Shown here: positions 21,838 through 35,900 of the stretch, in pieces
Numbering within the stretch: position 1 is the stretch's first letter
Layout of the letters: every line of letters begins with the position of its first letter
DNA from: Magicicada septendecula
Lineage: Eukaryota > Arthropoda > Insecta > Hemiptera > Cicadidae
Length of the DNA: 64,000 nt
Direction of reading: 5' to 3'
NCBI GenBank assembly: GCA_034769895.1
Contig: JAWRYS010001488.1
Location: forward strand, 62,001-126,000
Program-made: the position numbers and the translations under genes
Notes under the pieces: generated by a model
The model's input: the letters and a program-made list of their open reading frames with translations, nothing else
What the model was told of the DNA's origin: nothing
Database searches by the model: none

Positions 21838-24800
21838 TGGTAATATGACCGGGGGGAAGTTGTCGAAAGGATGGGGAAAACCATTTTCAACACACTATCA
21901 TAAAAGAGAGAGAGAGAGAGAGGTCATAAATTCCTTAGGTGTCAACGGCCGACTGCAGGGTAAGTGTGAAACGAAACTCACGAATTCAATACCCTTACTA
22001 ATTACCAACAAATTGTGTTGTAACGGAACTCACTTAACAAAACGTACAACTATGCCTCCACAAATAGAAAATTAAAAGTAATTAAAGGTAACGGATTAAA
22101 GAAAACAATCTTAAGAATGTCCGAAAATTTAATAATTAAGTTAGATAATATTGGGTAAAATACCTTAGATAAGACTGGTTGTGTAAGATTACATTAACCG
22201 AAGAAAATAAATAGATATGAATATAATATGAATAAAATTAAATAAATGGTAAATAAAAACATTGCCGTGAAAGTACGGAATATTAATGAAGAAAATTAAT
22301 AGCGAATTAAATAGTAAGATGAGTTATACGAAGGAGCAGAAGGAAATTGATCATTAAGGAATGAAGGTCACGAATGGATAAACAAATGAGAGTTATGCAT
22401 ACACAGGAAATAAGTGATATGGATTGAAACAAAAGCACCACCAGGGCATGACAACATGATGAACCCGAGAGAAAAAATGGGATTTCCTCGACCAAAAGGT
22501 ACCAGAAGGCTGAAGTAGCTGTGATTAAGGAATGCTTGGAATGGGATTATTAAGAATATACCCAAAGCACCGATATCCAATCTCTGGGAACTGCAAGTAA
22601 AGGGGTACGGGGTTATGTAATCATGTCCAGATGCCTGGTAGGTAGATCGTTTGCAATTGCCTTGTATAAAATAGAAATATCATTCAGAAGCTTAGGTGGG
22701 CCTATCAAAAATGTAAAAGAATTATTATAATTTGCTAGAACAATTAATGAAATGTCTTAGTAGTAACACGAGATAAAAGAAAATAGAAATAAGAAAGCAA
22801 GTGTATAAAATGAATTATTTTAATGATTAGTTGTCATAGTCAATAAATGTCATGTTAATGATTATGAATAAAACAATTAATGATAATAGATGTCAATAAG
22901 AGTGAAGAAGATAGAAGGGTAATTGTTTAAATGATATATATGTGAAGACAATTAATAGAATTGTGAGAGAAATATTTAAGTTGTATGTATTTAAGATCAT
23001 GTTTACGTAAGGACAACTTACAAGCTTAGTATAAGATTGTATAATATAATTGTGTTCCAAGATGTTAGTAAATAGAAAAGAAAAAATGTTTTTTTTAGTG
23101 AAAATGCTAGCGAGATATCAGAAAATATGGACTAACCAGAGACAGTAATAATAAAATAGGTTAGAAAACTATAGTGAATTAGGATATAGAAATACGTATT
23201 ATTATTATTATTAATACCAATGTGCTATTTATAATTTAGTGATGATAGAAAGTATGATGGTCACTAAGAATTCTATATATAAGTGGTAAGTTTTTTAAAG
23301 CCAATTAATTTGGAGATATTGATGCATATTTTAGTAAGTTGTGACATAAAAATTAAATGTATTAAAGGATACAAAGAAAATTAATCCTAAAGGCAAGAAA
23401 TATTAATACCAGTATCGAATAATTTGTGTAATTGAATTTTGTAGATATTGAAATATTATATGAAGTATAGTTAAGGAGAATTACAAATTTAGTTTAAGAT
23501 TTTGACTAAATATAAATTTGTAAATAAAATACCATGTTAATTAGAGTGAAAAAAAAAACAAACGGATTCATTTAGGATGTCGAAAGCGAAAGTACTTTAG
23601 AAGGGATGGGGTGTGTTTACCATTATGTAACGAACCTTTTCTGTTACGCTGAGACTAGGTCAACGACGAAATGTAAACAACACTATACTAGGTCCAATGA
23701 AGAACGAGCCACTACAAGGCAACACAAAGTACACATATTGGGAAGCAGATTTTGGCATTTAAACCTTACTGAAAGGGCGCAAAATTTTGGATCAAATTTG
23801 GATGTACAGAGTCCATCCAAACTGACAAAATTTGGGGACAATATAACACAAAAAAAAATTTCGAAAAGTTTTATTTTATAATTTGCAGTAAGGAATGTCG
23901 CTGAAAGCAATAACGAAGGGTGTATGTGTGGAAAACATATTTTGTAAGGGACAAAAGGGGAAAGAGCAAGCACGCTGTAGTGACGGACAGGTCATAAATT
24001 TTGTAGGCAGCTGCAACGCCTACCCTGTGAACAGAGTTCACTGCTCCCGGTACGTAGAACACCAGTTTTTGTGAAAACACATTGATTCCATAGGAAACTA
24101 CATACAATGTGTACAGAGCCATTAAAGGAGAAAAGGCTTAACAATGGTCAAGCATACATGTGTACGCCAGCTGTCAGGAGAAAGCGACGAAGGGTGGATT
24201 GATTTGAAGGACTCCAGCGGTCGATGACAGGGTTTTGACCTTACTTGAAAACGAAAGCGCAGAGAGTACGTCCAAACTCAAGGATGGGGTGTTGCCTGGC
24301 AACTAAAAGAAAAAACCAACTTTCAAAGAAGGGTAGGCGAGGCCCTTGAACAACAATAGATAATAACGGCAGAGCGACGAAGTTGAGAAACAATGAAAAT
24401 GGAAGAGAAACTCAGAGTTGTCACTGAAGACTTTAGAAAAAACGACAGATACAATTTATTGCTGCGTTGGCTGGAAATGACAACGACCTCAAAATACGAA
24501 GCAAGGGAAGAATCTGGTGGGGAACCAGAAGCCCTATCAGAGAACGCCTTTGAAAAGATAGGTGGTATTTGGACTTGGAGGGAAAAACATGAAACCAATA
24601 AGGACACGGCGTCGTTGGAATCAGAAGTCTGGTGGGAGATTTGGTAAGGAAAATATAGGAAGGAGACAGGAACGCGCTCAGAAAAGTTCTAACTAAAATA
24701 CGGACGCGAGAGGAGTTCTAACTAAAATTCGGACGCGAGAGGAGTGAAGTCCGTGACGAGAGAAATTAGCATTTTATCGAACTTAGAATAATTCGATACA

Positions 24801-26063
24801 CACTGTGAGAAGGTAGTTTTCGAACTTATAACAAAAATTAATACAGTCATTACAAGCAAACGAACTATGAAGTAGAGTCACACTATTAGCCTACCAGTGA
24901 ACATTAACTGAAACAAATAGTAATCAGACAATAATGTAATTTCAGTGTATAAAAACACTTTTTAAAAACAACAATAACTTTTAAGAACGCTTAACAACAC
25001 AAATTACATTCATGAACACTTAATAACCAGACATACCGCAACAAAGGTGCGTAATAATAATTCAACTTTGAAATAATTTACGATGTCGGTGTACAACAGA
25101 GAATGCTAACTTTTATTCATAAATTATAATCCGAATGCGTGGAGTTGGTGTCTGTGAGTGACATCGTGGAATTCATCCAGTGCCATCTATCATCTGGAGG
25201 AGTTATCTGCACGATTCTAGAACGATCGACATGGGGGAATCATCACCGCAACTACCGAGTGATTGGATATTCGAATACCAAGTATAGTAAAACATGTCTT
25301 AATTAATTTAGGTCCACTGTCTGTCATCTCAAAGAATCCACACACAATAAAATTCAATAAAGTAATCGCAAAGGAATTAAAGAAATCGATTCTAAAGTTT
25401 GTGTAGAAGTAAAATTATCATTGTTTATCAGTTTGGAGTAATGTTTATTTCCAAGTTCTAAATGAATCCGTAATTACAAAATATAGTAACAACTTAAGAG
25501 ATATTCATATTAAGAATTTATAAGATGAAGCTAAACATTATAAGTTACTTAAGTACTAAACGCAATTGATGAATGATCATTAATATGCAACCATTAGATT
25601 GAGTTTGGATAACTAATTTTATTAATGTATTATTTTGATATTTACAATTTAATGAGTATTTGATAGTTACAATTTAATGAGTATTCAATTTTATTAATGT
25701 ATTATTGTTTGATATTTACGATTCAGCCATGACTATTAAATTTTGGTAATGTGTTAATTTTATATATTTACAAGTACTAATGAGTACGTAGAATTTTGTG
25801 CTATCTTAATATTTACAAGTAATAGCAAACTAATGTGAATAAATTTACGAGTTATCAGTAGAAATGAGCATTTATTATTTTTAACCCTGAGATAAAGAGA
25901 ATAAACATATAAAATAATGTTAAAATGGCGCCGCACCGCACGGCCTGATAAAATAGTAAGCTAGGGCAGTGACAGACAGTGGCTAGCAATAAGTTTAAAA
26001 TAAGTACATGTAAGTAGCTTAAGCTATATTATTGTTGTCGTATATCGGTCTCTAAGTCTCTGA

Positions 26064-26507
26064 ATGATAACCCGAAGTCAAGCTAAAATGGCATCTAGTG
26101 GAGAGAATTCAAATGAGTTTGATGTCAATAACCAGATGGGCTATGAGCAGGCTGAGGACGGAAACGCAATGAATGAAGAAAGCTCCACAACCGGTGCAGG
26201 AACTAGGGCCGGGGGACCGCAATCACAGTCGCAGTCATCTGAAGCAAATTTTCAAATGTTAATGTCATTCATAAAACAAAAGTTTGAAGAATCCGAAAAG
26301 AAGAATGAAGAAAGAGATGAAAAACAAAGACAACAGAATGAAGAAATGAAAAGGCTACATGAAGAAACCAGAAAACACATAGACGAAAGGATTGAAGAAA
26401 CGAAGAAACAGAATGAAGAAATAGGTAAACAACTCGCCGAGAAATTAGACAAAGAAATAGTTAATGAGAAGAGATTTACGAGGACAAAACCACCAGGTGG
26501 GTACTGA
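26064..26507 (+). pseudogene. gag-like coiled-coil ORF, unit 5
   Basis: Identical to the unit 1 product. Confidence 0.5.
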
Positions 26508-27021
26508 TTTACAAAAACAATCAGAAAAATTGGAAGAAAACAAATTAGATGAAAATACTATGGATCAAATTGACACCGAGTATGAATCTTCAACAACTAA
26601 AGCATTGTCTTCACAACATGCCTCAAGAACAAAAGAAAGCTCTACAATTATTAATGGTAGATATGAAGATGATAAAGACACTTGTACTGTGTTTGTTAGC
26701 AACTTAACAAACACAACTACAAAAAAGAAAATAATCAAATATTTCAGGAAGTTTGGTACGGTTGTAAGTACGAGATTGCGATATGCTGCAGGATCTGATC
26801 CACGATTTCCCAAAAGACGTACTGTTATTAAGAAAGAGTTTCATAAAGAAAGAATAAATATCCATGCATATGTACGTTTTACTGATGAAAATAGTGCATA
26901 TCGTGCGTTGGAAGCAAATGGTAATGTGTATGAGGGTTACCACCTGAGAATTGAGTCAGCTAACACGAAGGCTGAAGAAAAGCAGAGAACTAAAAAGAAA
27001 AAAATTGAGTACTACAATTAA
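26464..27021 (+). CDS. RBM34-like RRM ORF, unit 5
   Basis: 185 residues, identical to the unit 1 product (Gln17). Confidence 0.75.
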   Translation: MRRDLRGQNHQVGTDLQKQSEKLEENKLDENTMDQIDTEYESSTTKALSSQHASRTKESSTIINGRYEDDKDTCTVFVSNLTNTTTKKKIIKYFRKFGTVVSTRLRYAAGSDPRFPKRRTVIKKEFHKERINIHAYVRFTDENSAYRALEANGNVYEGYHLRIESANTKAEEKQRTKKKKIEYYN

Positions 27022-27400
27022 TATTACCAGTACTGATAGAAAAATTAGAAGTAGGACTGGGGAAGTACGTAAAAATTTTGAAACCAAACCTGAGATTAAG
27101 AAGATGAAAAACCGTTCTGATGAGTATCAAGGGCGAACTGCGTTAGCACGAAAGAAGAAAAGGATGAAATTTGCTGGACCATTCAAGAATATTGTGAAGA
27201 TTGGTATGAGAACGAAAGGAAGATTTCAAGCGATGGAGATGAGATGTCTTAGAAGTCTTGAAAACAAAACATCATTATGTGAGTACGCGGACAGGAAAAC
27301 GAAAATAATTAAAACGCCACAAGCTGTCAAAAAAAAACTTATTTGTAAGAGGGTTGAAAAGAAGAAACGACAAAAAAAAGCTCAGCGCGTACATAAATAA
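26951..27400 (+). CDS. Basic tail ORF, unit 5
   Basis: Same product as unit 4. Confidence 0.45.
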   Translation: MSQLTRRLKKSRELKRKKLSTTINITSTDRKIRSRTGEVRKNFETKPEIKKMKNRSDEYQGRTALARKKKRMKFAGPFKNIVKIGMRTKGRFQAMEMRCLRSLENKTSLCEYADRKTKIIKTPQAVKKKLICKRVEKKKRQKKAQRVHK

Positions 27401-30400
27401 TGGTAATATGACCGGGGGGAAGTTGTCGAAAGGATGGGGAAAACCATTTTCAACACACTATCATAAAAGAGAGAGAGAGAGAGAGGTCATAAATTCCTTA
27501 GGTGTCAACGGCCGACTGCAGGGTAAGTGTGAAACGAAACTCACGAATTCAATACCCTTACTAATTACCAACAAATTGTGTTGTAACGGAACTCACTTAA
27601 CAAAACGTACAACTATGCCTCCACAAATAGAAAATTAAAAGTAATTAAAGGTAACGGATTAAAGAAAACAATCTTAAGAATGTCCGAAAATTTAATAATT
27701 AAGTTAGATAATATTGGGTAAAATACCTTAGATAAGACTGGTTGTGTAAGATTACATTAACCGAAGAAAATAAATAGATATGAATATAATATGAATAAAA
27801 TTAAATAAATGGTAAATAAAAACATTGCCGTGAAAGTACGGAATATTAATGAAGAAAATTAATAGCGAATTAAATAGTAAGATGAGTTATACGAAGGAGC
27901 AGAAGGAAATTGATCATTAAGGAATGAAGGTCACGAATGGATAAACAAATGAGAGTTATGCATACACAGGAAATAAGTGATATGGATTGAAACAAAAGCA
28001 CCACCAGGGCATGACAACATGATGAACCCGAGAGAAAAAATGGGATTTCCTCGACCAAAAGGTACCAGAAGGCTGAAGTAGCTGTGATTAAGGAATGCTT
28101 GGAATGGGATTATTAAGAATATACCCAAAGCACCGATATCCAATCTCTGGGAACTGCAAGTAAAGGGGTACGGGGTTATGTAATCATGTCCAGATGCCTG
28201 GTAGGTAGATCGTTTGCAATTGCCTTGTATAAAATAGAAATATCATTCAGAAGCTTAGGTGGGCCTATCAAAAATGTAAAAGAATTATTATAATTTGCTA
28301 GAACAATTAATGAAATGTCTTAGTAGTAACACGAGATAAAAGAAAATAGAAATAAGAAAGCAAGTGTATAAAATGAATTATTTTAATGATTAGTTGTCAT
28401 AGTCAATAAATGTCATGTTAATGATTATGAATAAAACAATTAATGATAATAGATGTCAATAAGAGTGAAGAAGATAGAAGGGTAATTGTTTAAATGATAT
28501 ATATGTGAAGACAATTAATAGAATTGTGAGAGAAATATTTAAGTTGTATGTATTTAAGATCATGTTTACGTAAGGACAACTTACAAGCTTAGTATAAGAT
28601 TGTATAATATAATTGTGTTCCAAGATGTTAGTAAATAGAAAAGAAAAAATGTTTTTTTTAGTGAAAATGCTAGCGAGATATCAGAAAATATGGACTAACC
28701 AGAGACAGTAATAATAAAATAGGTTAGAAAACTATAGTGAATTAGGATATAGAAATACGTATTATTATTATTATTAATACCAATGTGCTATTTATAATTT
28801 AGTGATGATAGAAAGTATGATGGTCACTAAGAATTCTATATATAAGTGGTAAGTTTTTTAAAGCCAATTAATTTGGAGATATTGATGCATATTTTAGTAA
28901 GTTGTGACATAAAAATTAAATGTATTAAAGGATACAAAGAAAATTAATCCTAAAGGCAAGAAATATTAATACCAGTATCGAATAATTTGTGTAATTGAAT
29001 TTTGTAGATATTGAAATATTATATGAAGTATAGTTAAGGAGAATTACAAATTTAGTTTAAGATTTTGACTAAATATAAATTTGTAAATAAAATACCATGT
29101 TAATTAGAGTGAAAAAAAAAACAAACGGATTCATTTAGGATGTCGAAAGCGAAAGTACTTTAGAAGGGATGGGGTGTGTTTACCATTATGTAACGAACCT
29201 TTTCTGTTACGCTGAGACTAGGTCAACGACGAAATGTAAACAACACTATACTAGGTCCAATGAAGAACGAGCCACTACAAGGCAACACAAAGTACACATA
29301 TTGGGAAGCAGATTTTGGCATTTAAACCTTACTGAAAGGGCGCAAAATTTTGGATCAAATTTGGATGTACAGAGTCCATCCAAACTGACAAAATTTGGGG
29401 ACAATATAACACAAAAAAAAATTTCGAAAAGTTTTATTTTATAATTTGCAGTAAGGAATGTCGCTGAAAGCAATAACGAAGGGTGTATGTGTGGAAAACA
29501 TATTTTGTAAGGGACAAAAGGGGAAAGAGCAAGCACGCTGTAGTGACGGACAGGTCATAAATTTTGTAGGCAGCTGCAACGCCTACCCTGTGAACAGAGT
29601 TCACTGCTCCCGGTACGTAGAACACCAGTTTTTGTGAAAACACATTGATTCCATAGGAAACTACATACAATGTGTACAGAGCCATTAAAGGAGAAAAGGC
29701 TTAACAATGGTCAAGCATACATGTGTACGCCAGCTGTCAGGAGAAAGCGACGAAGGGTGGATTGATTTGAAGGACTCCAGCGGTCGATGACAGGGTTTTG
29801 ACCTTACTTGAAAACGAAAGCGCAGAGAGTACGTCCAAACTCAAGGATGGGGTGTTGCCTGGCAACTAAAAGAAAAAACCAACTTTCAAAGAAGGGTAGG
29901 CGAGGCCCTTGAACAACAATAGATAATAACGGCAGAGCGACGAAGTTGAGAAACAATGAAAATGGAAGAGAAACTCAGAGTTGTCACTGAAGACTTTAGA
30001 AAAAACGACAGATACAATTTATTGCTGCGTTGGCTGGAAATGACAACGACCTCAAAATACGAAGCAAGGGAAGAATCTGGTGGGGAACCAGAAGCCCTAT
30101 CAGAGAACGCCTTTGAAAAGATAGGTGGTATTTGGACTTGGAGGGAAAAACATGAAACCAATAAGGACACGGCGTCGTTGGAATCAGAAGTCTGGTGGGA
30201 GATTTGGTAAGGAAAATATAGGAAGGAGACAGGAACGCGCTCAGAACAGTTCTAACTAAAATACGGACGCGAGAGGAGTTCTAACTAAAATTCGGACGCG
30301 AGAGGAGTGAAGTCCGTGACGAGAGAAATTAGCATTTTATCGAACTTAGAATAATTCGATACACACTGTGAGAAGGTAGTTTTCGAACTTATAACAAAAA

Positions 30401-31631
30401 TTAATACAGTCATTACAAGCAAACGAACTATGAAGTAGAGTCACACTATTAGCCTACCAGTGAACATTAACTGAAACAAATAGTAATCAGACAATAATGT
30501 AATTTCAGTGTATAAAAACACTTTTTAAAAACAACAATAACTTTTAAGAACGCTTAACAACACAAATTACATTCATGAACACTTAATAACCAGACATACC
30601 GCAACAAAGGTGCGTAATAATAATAATTCAACTTTGAAATAATTTACGATGTCGGTGTACAACAGAGAATGCTAACTTTTATTCATAAATTATAATCCGA
30701 ATGCGTGGAGTTGGTGTCTGTGAGTGACATCGTGGAATTCATCCAGTGCCATCTATCATCTGGAGGAGTTATCTGCACGATTCTAGAACGATCGACATGG
30801 GGGAATCATCACCGCAACTACCGAGTGATTGGATATTCGAATACCAAGTATAGTAAAACATGTCTTAATTAATTTAGGTCCACTGTCTGTCATCTCAAAG
30901 AATCCACACACAATAAAATTCAATAAAGTAATCGCAAAGGAATTAAAGAAATCGATTCTAAAGTTTGTGTAGAAGTAAAATTATCATTGTTTATCAGTTT
31001 GGAGTAATGTTTATTTCCAAGTTCTAAATGAATCCGTAATTACAAAATATAGTAACAACTTAAGAGATATTCATATTAAGAATTTATAAGATGAAGCTAA
31101 ACATTATAAGTTACTTAAGTACTAAACGCAATTGATGAATGATCATTAATATGCAACCATTAGATTGAGAGTTTGGATAACTAATTTTATTAATGTATTA
31201 TTTTGATATTTACAATTTAATGAGTATTTGATAGTTACAATTTAATGAGTATTCAATTTTATTAATGTATTATTGTTTGATATTTACGATTCAGCCATGA
31301 CTATTAAATTTTGGTAATGTGTTAATTTTATATATTTACAAGTACTAATGAGTACGTAGAATTTTGTGCTATCTTAATATTTACAAGTAATAGCAAACTA
31401 ATGTGAATAAATTTACGAGTTATCAGTTGAAATGAGCATTTATTATTTTTAACCCTGAGATAAAGAGAATAAACATATAAAATAATGTTAAAATGGCGCC
31501 GCACCGCACGGCCTGATAAAATAGTAAGCTAGGGCAGTGACAGACAGTGGCTAGCAATAAGTTTAAAATAAGTACATGTAAGTAGCTTAAGCTATATTAT
31601 TGTTGTCGTATATCGGTCTCTAAGTCTCTGA

Positions 31632-32027
31632 ATGATAACCCGAAGTCAAGCTAAAATGGCATCTAGTGGAGAGAATTCAAATGAGTTTGATGTCAATAAC
31701 CAGATGGGCTATGAGCAGGCTGAGGACGGAAACGCAATGAATGAAGAAAGCTCCACAACCGGTGCAGGAACTAGGGCCGGGGGACCGCAATCACAGTCGC
31801 AGTCATCTGAAGCAAATTTTCAAATGTTAATGTCATTCATAAAACAAAAGTTTGAAGAATCCGAAAAGAAGAATGAAGAAAGAGATGAAAAACAAAGACA
31901 ACAGAATGAAGAAATGAAAAGGCTACATGAAGAAACCAGAAAACACATAGACGAAAGGATTGAAGAAACGAAGAAACAGAATGAAGAAATAGGTAAACAA
32001 CTCGCCGAGAAATTAGCCAAGAAATAG
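31632..32027 (+). pseudogene. gag-like coiled-coil ORF, unit 6
   Basis: Same start and coiled coil as the others; the frame is somewhat shorter in this unit (131 residues). Confidence 0.5.
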
Positions 32028-32030
32028 TTA

Positions 32031-32588
32031 ATGAGAAGAGATTTACGAGGACAAAACCACCAGGTGGGTACTGATTTACAAAAACAATCAGAAAAATTGG
32101 AAGAAAACAAATTAGATGAAAATACTATGGATCAAATTGACACCGAGTATGAATCTTCAACAACTAAAGCATTGTCTTCACAACATGCCTCAAGAACAAA
32201 AGAAAGCTCTACAATTATTAATGGTAGATATGAAGATGATAAAGACACTTGTACTGTGTTTGTTAGCAACTTAACAAACACAACTACAAAAAAGAAAATA
32301 ATCAAATATTTCAGGAAGTTTGGTACGGTTGTAAGTACGAGATTGCGATATGCTGCAGGATCTGATCCACGATTTCCCAAAAGACGTACTGTTATTAAGA
32401 AAGAGTTTCATAAAGAAAGAATAAATATCCATGCATATGTACGTTTTACTGATGAAAATAGTGCATATCGTGCGTTGGAAGCAAATGGTAATGTGTATGA
32501 GGGTTACCACCTGAGAATTGAGTCAGCTAACACGAAGGCTGAAGAAAAGCAGAGAACTAAAAAGAAAAAAATTGAGTACTACAATTAA
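32031..32588 (+). CDS. RBM34-like RRM ORF, unit 6
   Basis: 185 residues, identical to the unit 1 product (Gln17). Confidence 0.75.
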   Translation: MRRDLRGQNHQVGTDLQKQSEKLEENKLDENTMDQIDTEYESSTTKALSSQHASRTKESSTIINGRYEDDKDTCTVFVSNLTNTTTKKKIIKYFRKFGTVVSTRLRYAAGSDPRFPKRRTVIKKEFHKERINIHAYVRFTDENSAYRALEANGNVYEGYHLRIESANTKAEEKQRTKKKKIEYYN

Positions 32589-32967
32589 TATTACCAGTAC
32601 TGATAGAAAAATTAGAAGTAGGACTGGGGAAGTACGTAAAAATTTTGAAACCAAACCTGAGATTAAGAAGATGAAAAACCGTTCTGATGAGTATCAAGGG
32701 CGAACTGCGTTAGCACGAAAGAAGAAAAGGATGAAATTTGCTGGACCATTCAAGAATATTGTGAAGATTGGTATGAGAACGAAAGGAAGATTTCAAGCGA
32801 TGGAGATGAGATGTCTTAGAAGTCTTGAAAACAAAACATCATTATGTGAGTACGCGGACAGGAAAACGAAAATAATTAAAACGCCACAAGCTGTCAAAAA
32901 AAAACTTATTTGTAAGAGGGTTGAAAAGAAGAAACGACAAAAAAAAGCTCAGCGCGTACATAAATAA
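32518..32967 (+). CDS. Basic tail ORF, unit 6
   Basis: Same product as unit 4. Confidence 0.45.
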   Translation: MSQLTRRLKKSRELKRKKLSTTINITSTDRKIRSRTGEVRKNFETKPEIKKMKNRSDEYQGRTALARKKKRMKFAGPFKNIVKIGMRTKGRFQAMEMRCLRSLENKTSLCEYADRKTKIIKTPQAVKKKLICKRVEKKKRQKKAQRVHK

Positions 32968-35900
32968 TGGTAATATGACCGGGGGGAAGTTGTCGAAAGG
33001 ATGGGGAAAACCATTTTCAACACACTATCATAAAAGAGAGAGAGAGAGAGAGGTCATAAATTCCTTAGGTGTCAACGGCCGACTGCAGGGTAAGTGTGAA
33101 ACGAAACTCACGAATTCAATACCCTTACTAATTACCAACAAATTGTGTTGTAACGGAACTCACTTAACAAAACGTACAACTATGCCTCCACAAATAGAAA
33201 ATTAAAAGTAATTAAAGGTAACGGATTAAAGAAAACAATCTTAAGAATGTCCGAAAATTTAATAATTAAGTTAGATAATATTGGGTAAAATACCTTAGAT
33301 AAGACTGGTTGTGTAAGATTACATTAACCGAAGAAAATAAATAGATATGAATATAATATGAATAAAATTAAATAAATGGTAAATAAAAACATTGCCGTGA
33401 AAGTACGGAATATTAATGAAGAAAATTAATAGCGAATTAAATAGTAAGATGAGTTATACGAAGGAGCAGAAGGAAATTGATCATTAAGGAATGAAGGTCA
33501 CGAATGGATAAACAAATGAGAGTTATGCATACACAGGAAATAAGTGATATGGATTGAAACAAAAGCACCATCAGGGCATGACAACATGATGAACCCGAGA
33601 GAAAAAATGGGATTTCCTCGACCAAAAGGTACCAGAAGGCTGAAGTAGCTGTGATTAAGGAATGCTTGGAATGGGATTATTAAGAATATACCCAAAGCAC
33701 CGATATCCAATCTCTGGGAACTGCAAGTAAAGGGGTACGGGGTTATGTAATCATGTCCAGATGCCTGGTAGGTAGATCGTTTGCAATTGCCTTGTATAAA
33801 ATAGAAATATCATTCAGAAGCTTAGGTGGGCCTATCAAAAATGTAAAAGAATTATTATAATTTGCTAGAACAATTAATGAAATGTCTTAGTAGTAACACG
33901 AGATAAAAGAAAATAGAAATAAGAAAGCAAGTGTATAAAATGAATTATTTTAATGATTAGTTGTCATAGTCAATAAATGTCATGTTAATGATTATGAATA
34001 AAACAATTAATGATAATAGATGTCAATAAGAGTGAAGAAGATAGAAGGGTAATTGTTTAAATGATATATATGTGAAGACAATTAATAGAATTGTGAGAGA
34101 AATATTTAAGTTGTATGTATTTAAGATCATGTTTACGTAAGGACAACTTACAAGCTTAGTATAAGATTGTATAATATAATTGTGTTCCAAGATGTTAGTA
34201 AATAGAAAAGAAAAAATGTTTTTTTTAGTGAAAATGCTAGCGAGATATCAGAAAATATGGACTAACCAGAGACAGTAATAATAAAATAGGTTAGAAAACT
34301 ATAGTGAATTAGGATATAGAAATACGTATTATTATTATTATTAATACCAATGTGCTATTTATAATTTAGTGATGATAGAAAGTATGATGGTCACTAAGAA
34401 TTCTATATATAAGTGGTAAGTTTTTTAAAGCCAATTAATTTGGAGATATTGATGCATATTTTAGTAAGTTGTGACATAAAAATTAAATGTATTAAAGGAT
34501 ACAAAGAAAATTAATCCTAAAGGCAAGAAATATTAATACCAGTATCGAATAATTTGTGTAATTGAATTTTGTAGATATTGAAATATTATATGAAGTATAG
34601 TTAAGGAGAATTACAAATTTAGTTTAAGATTTTGACTAAATATAAATTTGTAAATAAAATACCATGTTAATTAGAGTGAAAAAAAAAACAAACGGATTCA
34701 TTTAGGATGTCGAAAGCGAAAGTACTTTAGAAGGGATGGGGTGTGTTTACCATTATGTAACGAACCTTTTCTGTTACGCTGAGACTAGGTCAACGACGAA
34801 ATGTAAACAACACTATACTAGGTCCAATGAAGAACGAGCCACTACAAGGCAACACAAAGTACACATATTGGGAAGCAGATTTTGGCATTTAAACCTTACT
34901 GAAAGGGCGCAAAATTTTGGATCAAATTTGGATGTACAGAGTCCATCCAAACTGACAAAATTTGGGGACAATATAACACAAAAAAAAATTTCGAAAAGTT
35001 TTATTTTATAATTTGCAGTAAGGAATGTCGCTGAAAGCAATAACGAAGGGTGTATGTGTGGAAAACATATTTTGTAAGGGACAAAAGGGGAACGAGCAAG
35101 CACGCTGTAGTGACGGACAGGTCATAAATTTTGTAGGCAGCTGCAACGCCTACCCTGTGAACAGAGTTCACTGCTCCCGGTACGTAGAACACCAGTTTTT
35201 GTGAAAACACATTGATTCCATAGGAAACTACATACAATGTGTACAGAGCCATTAAAGGAGAAAAGGCTTAACAATGGTCAAGCATACATGTGTACGCCAG
35301 CTGTCAGGAGAAAGCGACGAAGGGTGGATTGATTTGAAGGACTCCAGCGGTCGATGACAGGGTTTTGACCTTACTTGAAAACGAAAGCGCAGAGAGTACG
35401 TCCAAACTCAAGGATGGGGTGTTGCCTGGCAACTAAAAGAAAAAACCAACTTTCAAAGAAGGGTAGGCGAGGCCCTTGAACAACAATAGATAATAACGGC
35501 AGAGCGACGAAGTTGAGAAACAATGAAAATGGAAGAGAAACTCAGAGTTGTCACTGAAGACTTTAGAAAAAACGACAGATACAATTTATTGCTGCGTTGG
35601 CTGGAAATGACAACGACCTCAAAATACGAAGCAAGGGAAGAATCTGGTGGGGAACCAGAAGCCCTATCAGAGAACGCCTTTGAAAAGATAGGTGGTATTT
35701 GGACTTGGAGGGAAAAACATGAAACCAATAAGGACACGGCGTCGTTGGAATCAGAAGTCTGGTGGGAGATTTGGTAAGGAAAATATAGGAAGGAGACAGG
35801 AACGCGCTCAGAAAAGTTCTAACTAAAATACGGACGCGAGAGGAGTTCTAACTAAAATTCGGACGCGAGAGGAGTGAAGTCCGTGACGAGAGAAATTAGC

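Larger units (their letters stand above)
16689..22251 (+). repeat. Array unit 4
   Basis: First unit with TTACCAAAAC at the start of the RRM ORF region (near 20947), shared with units 7, 8 and 10. It also has GTAACTACAT near 18532, shared only with unit 11. From this unit on the basic ORF reads AAGAAAAGG. Confidence 0.95.
22252..27814 (+). repeat. Array unit 5
   Basis: First unit with AAATAGTAAG near its start (22309), kept in all units to the right. It has GGGGAAAGAGC near 23957, shared with units 6 and 8. Confidence 0.95.
27815..33381 (+). repeat. Array unit 6
   Basis: Slightly longer unit (5567 bp). It has one extra TAA triplet near 30620, the AG insertion near 31168 (GAGAGTTTGG) that marks units 6-10, and CAGTTGAAATG near 31425, shared with units 8 and 9. 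Confidence 0.95.
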
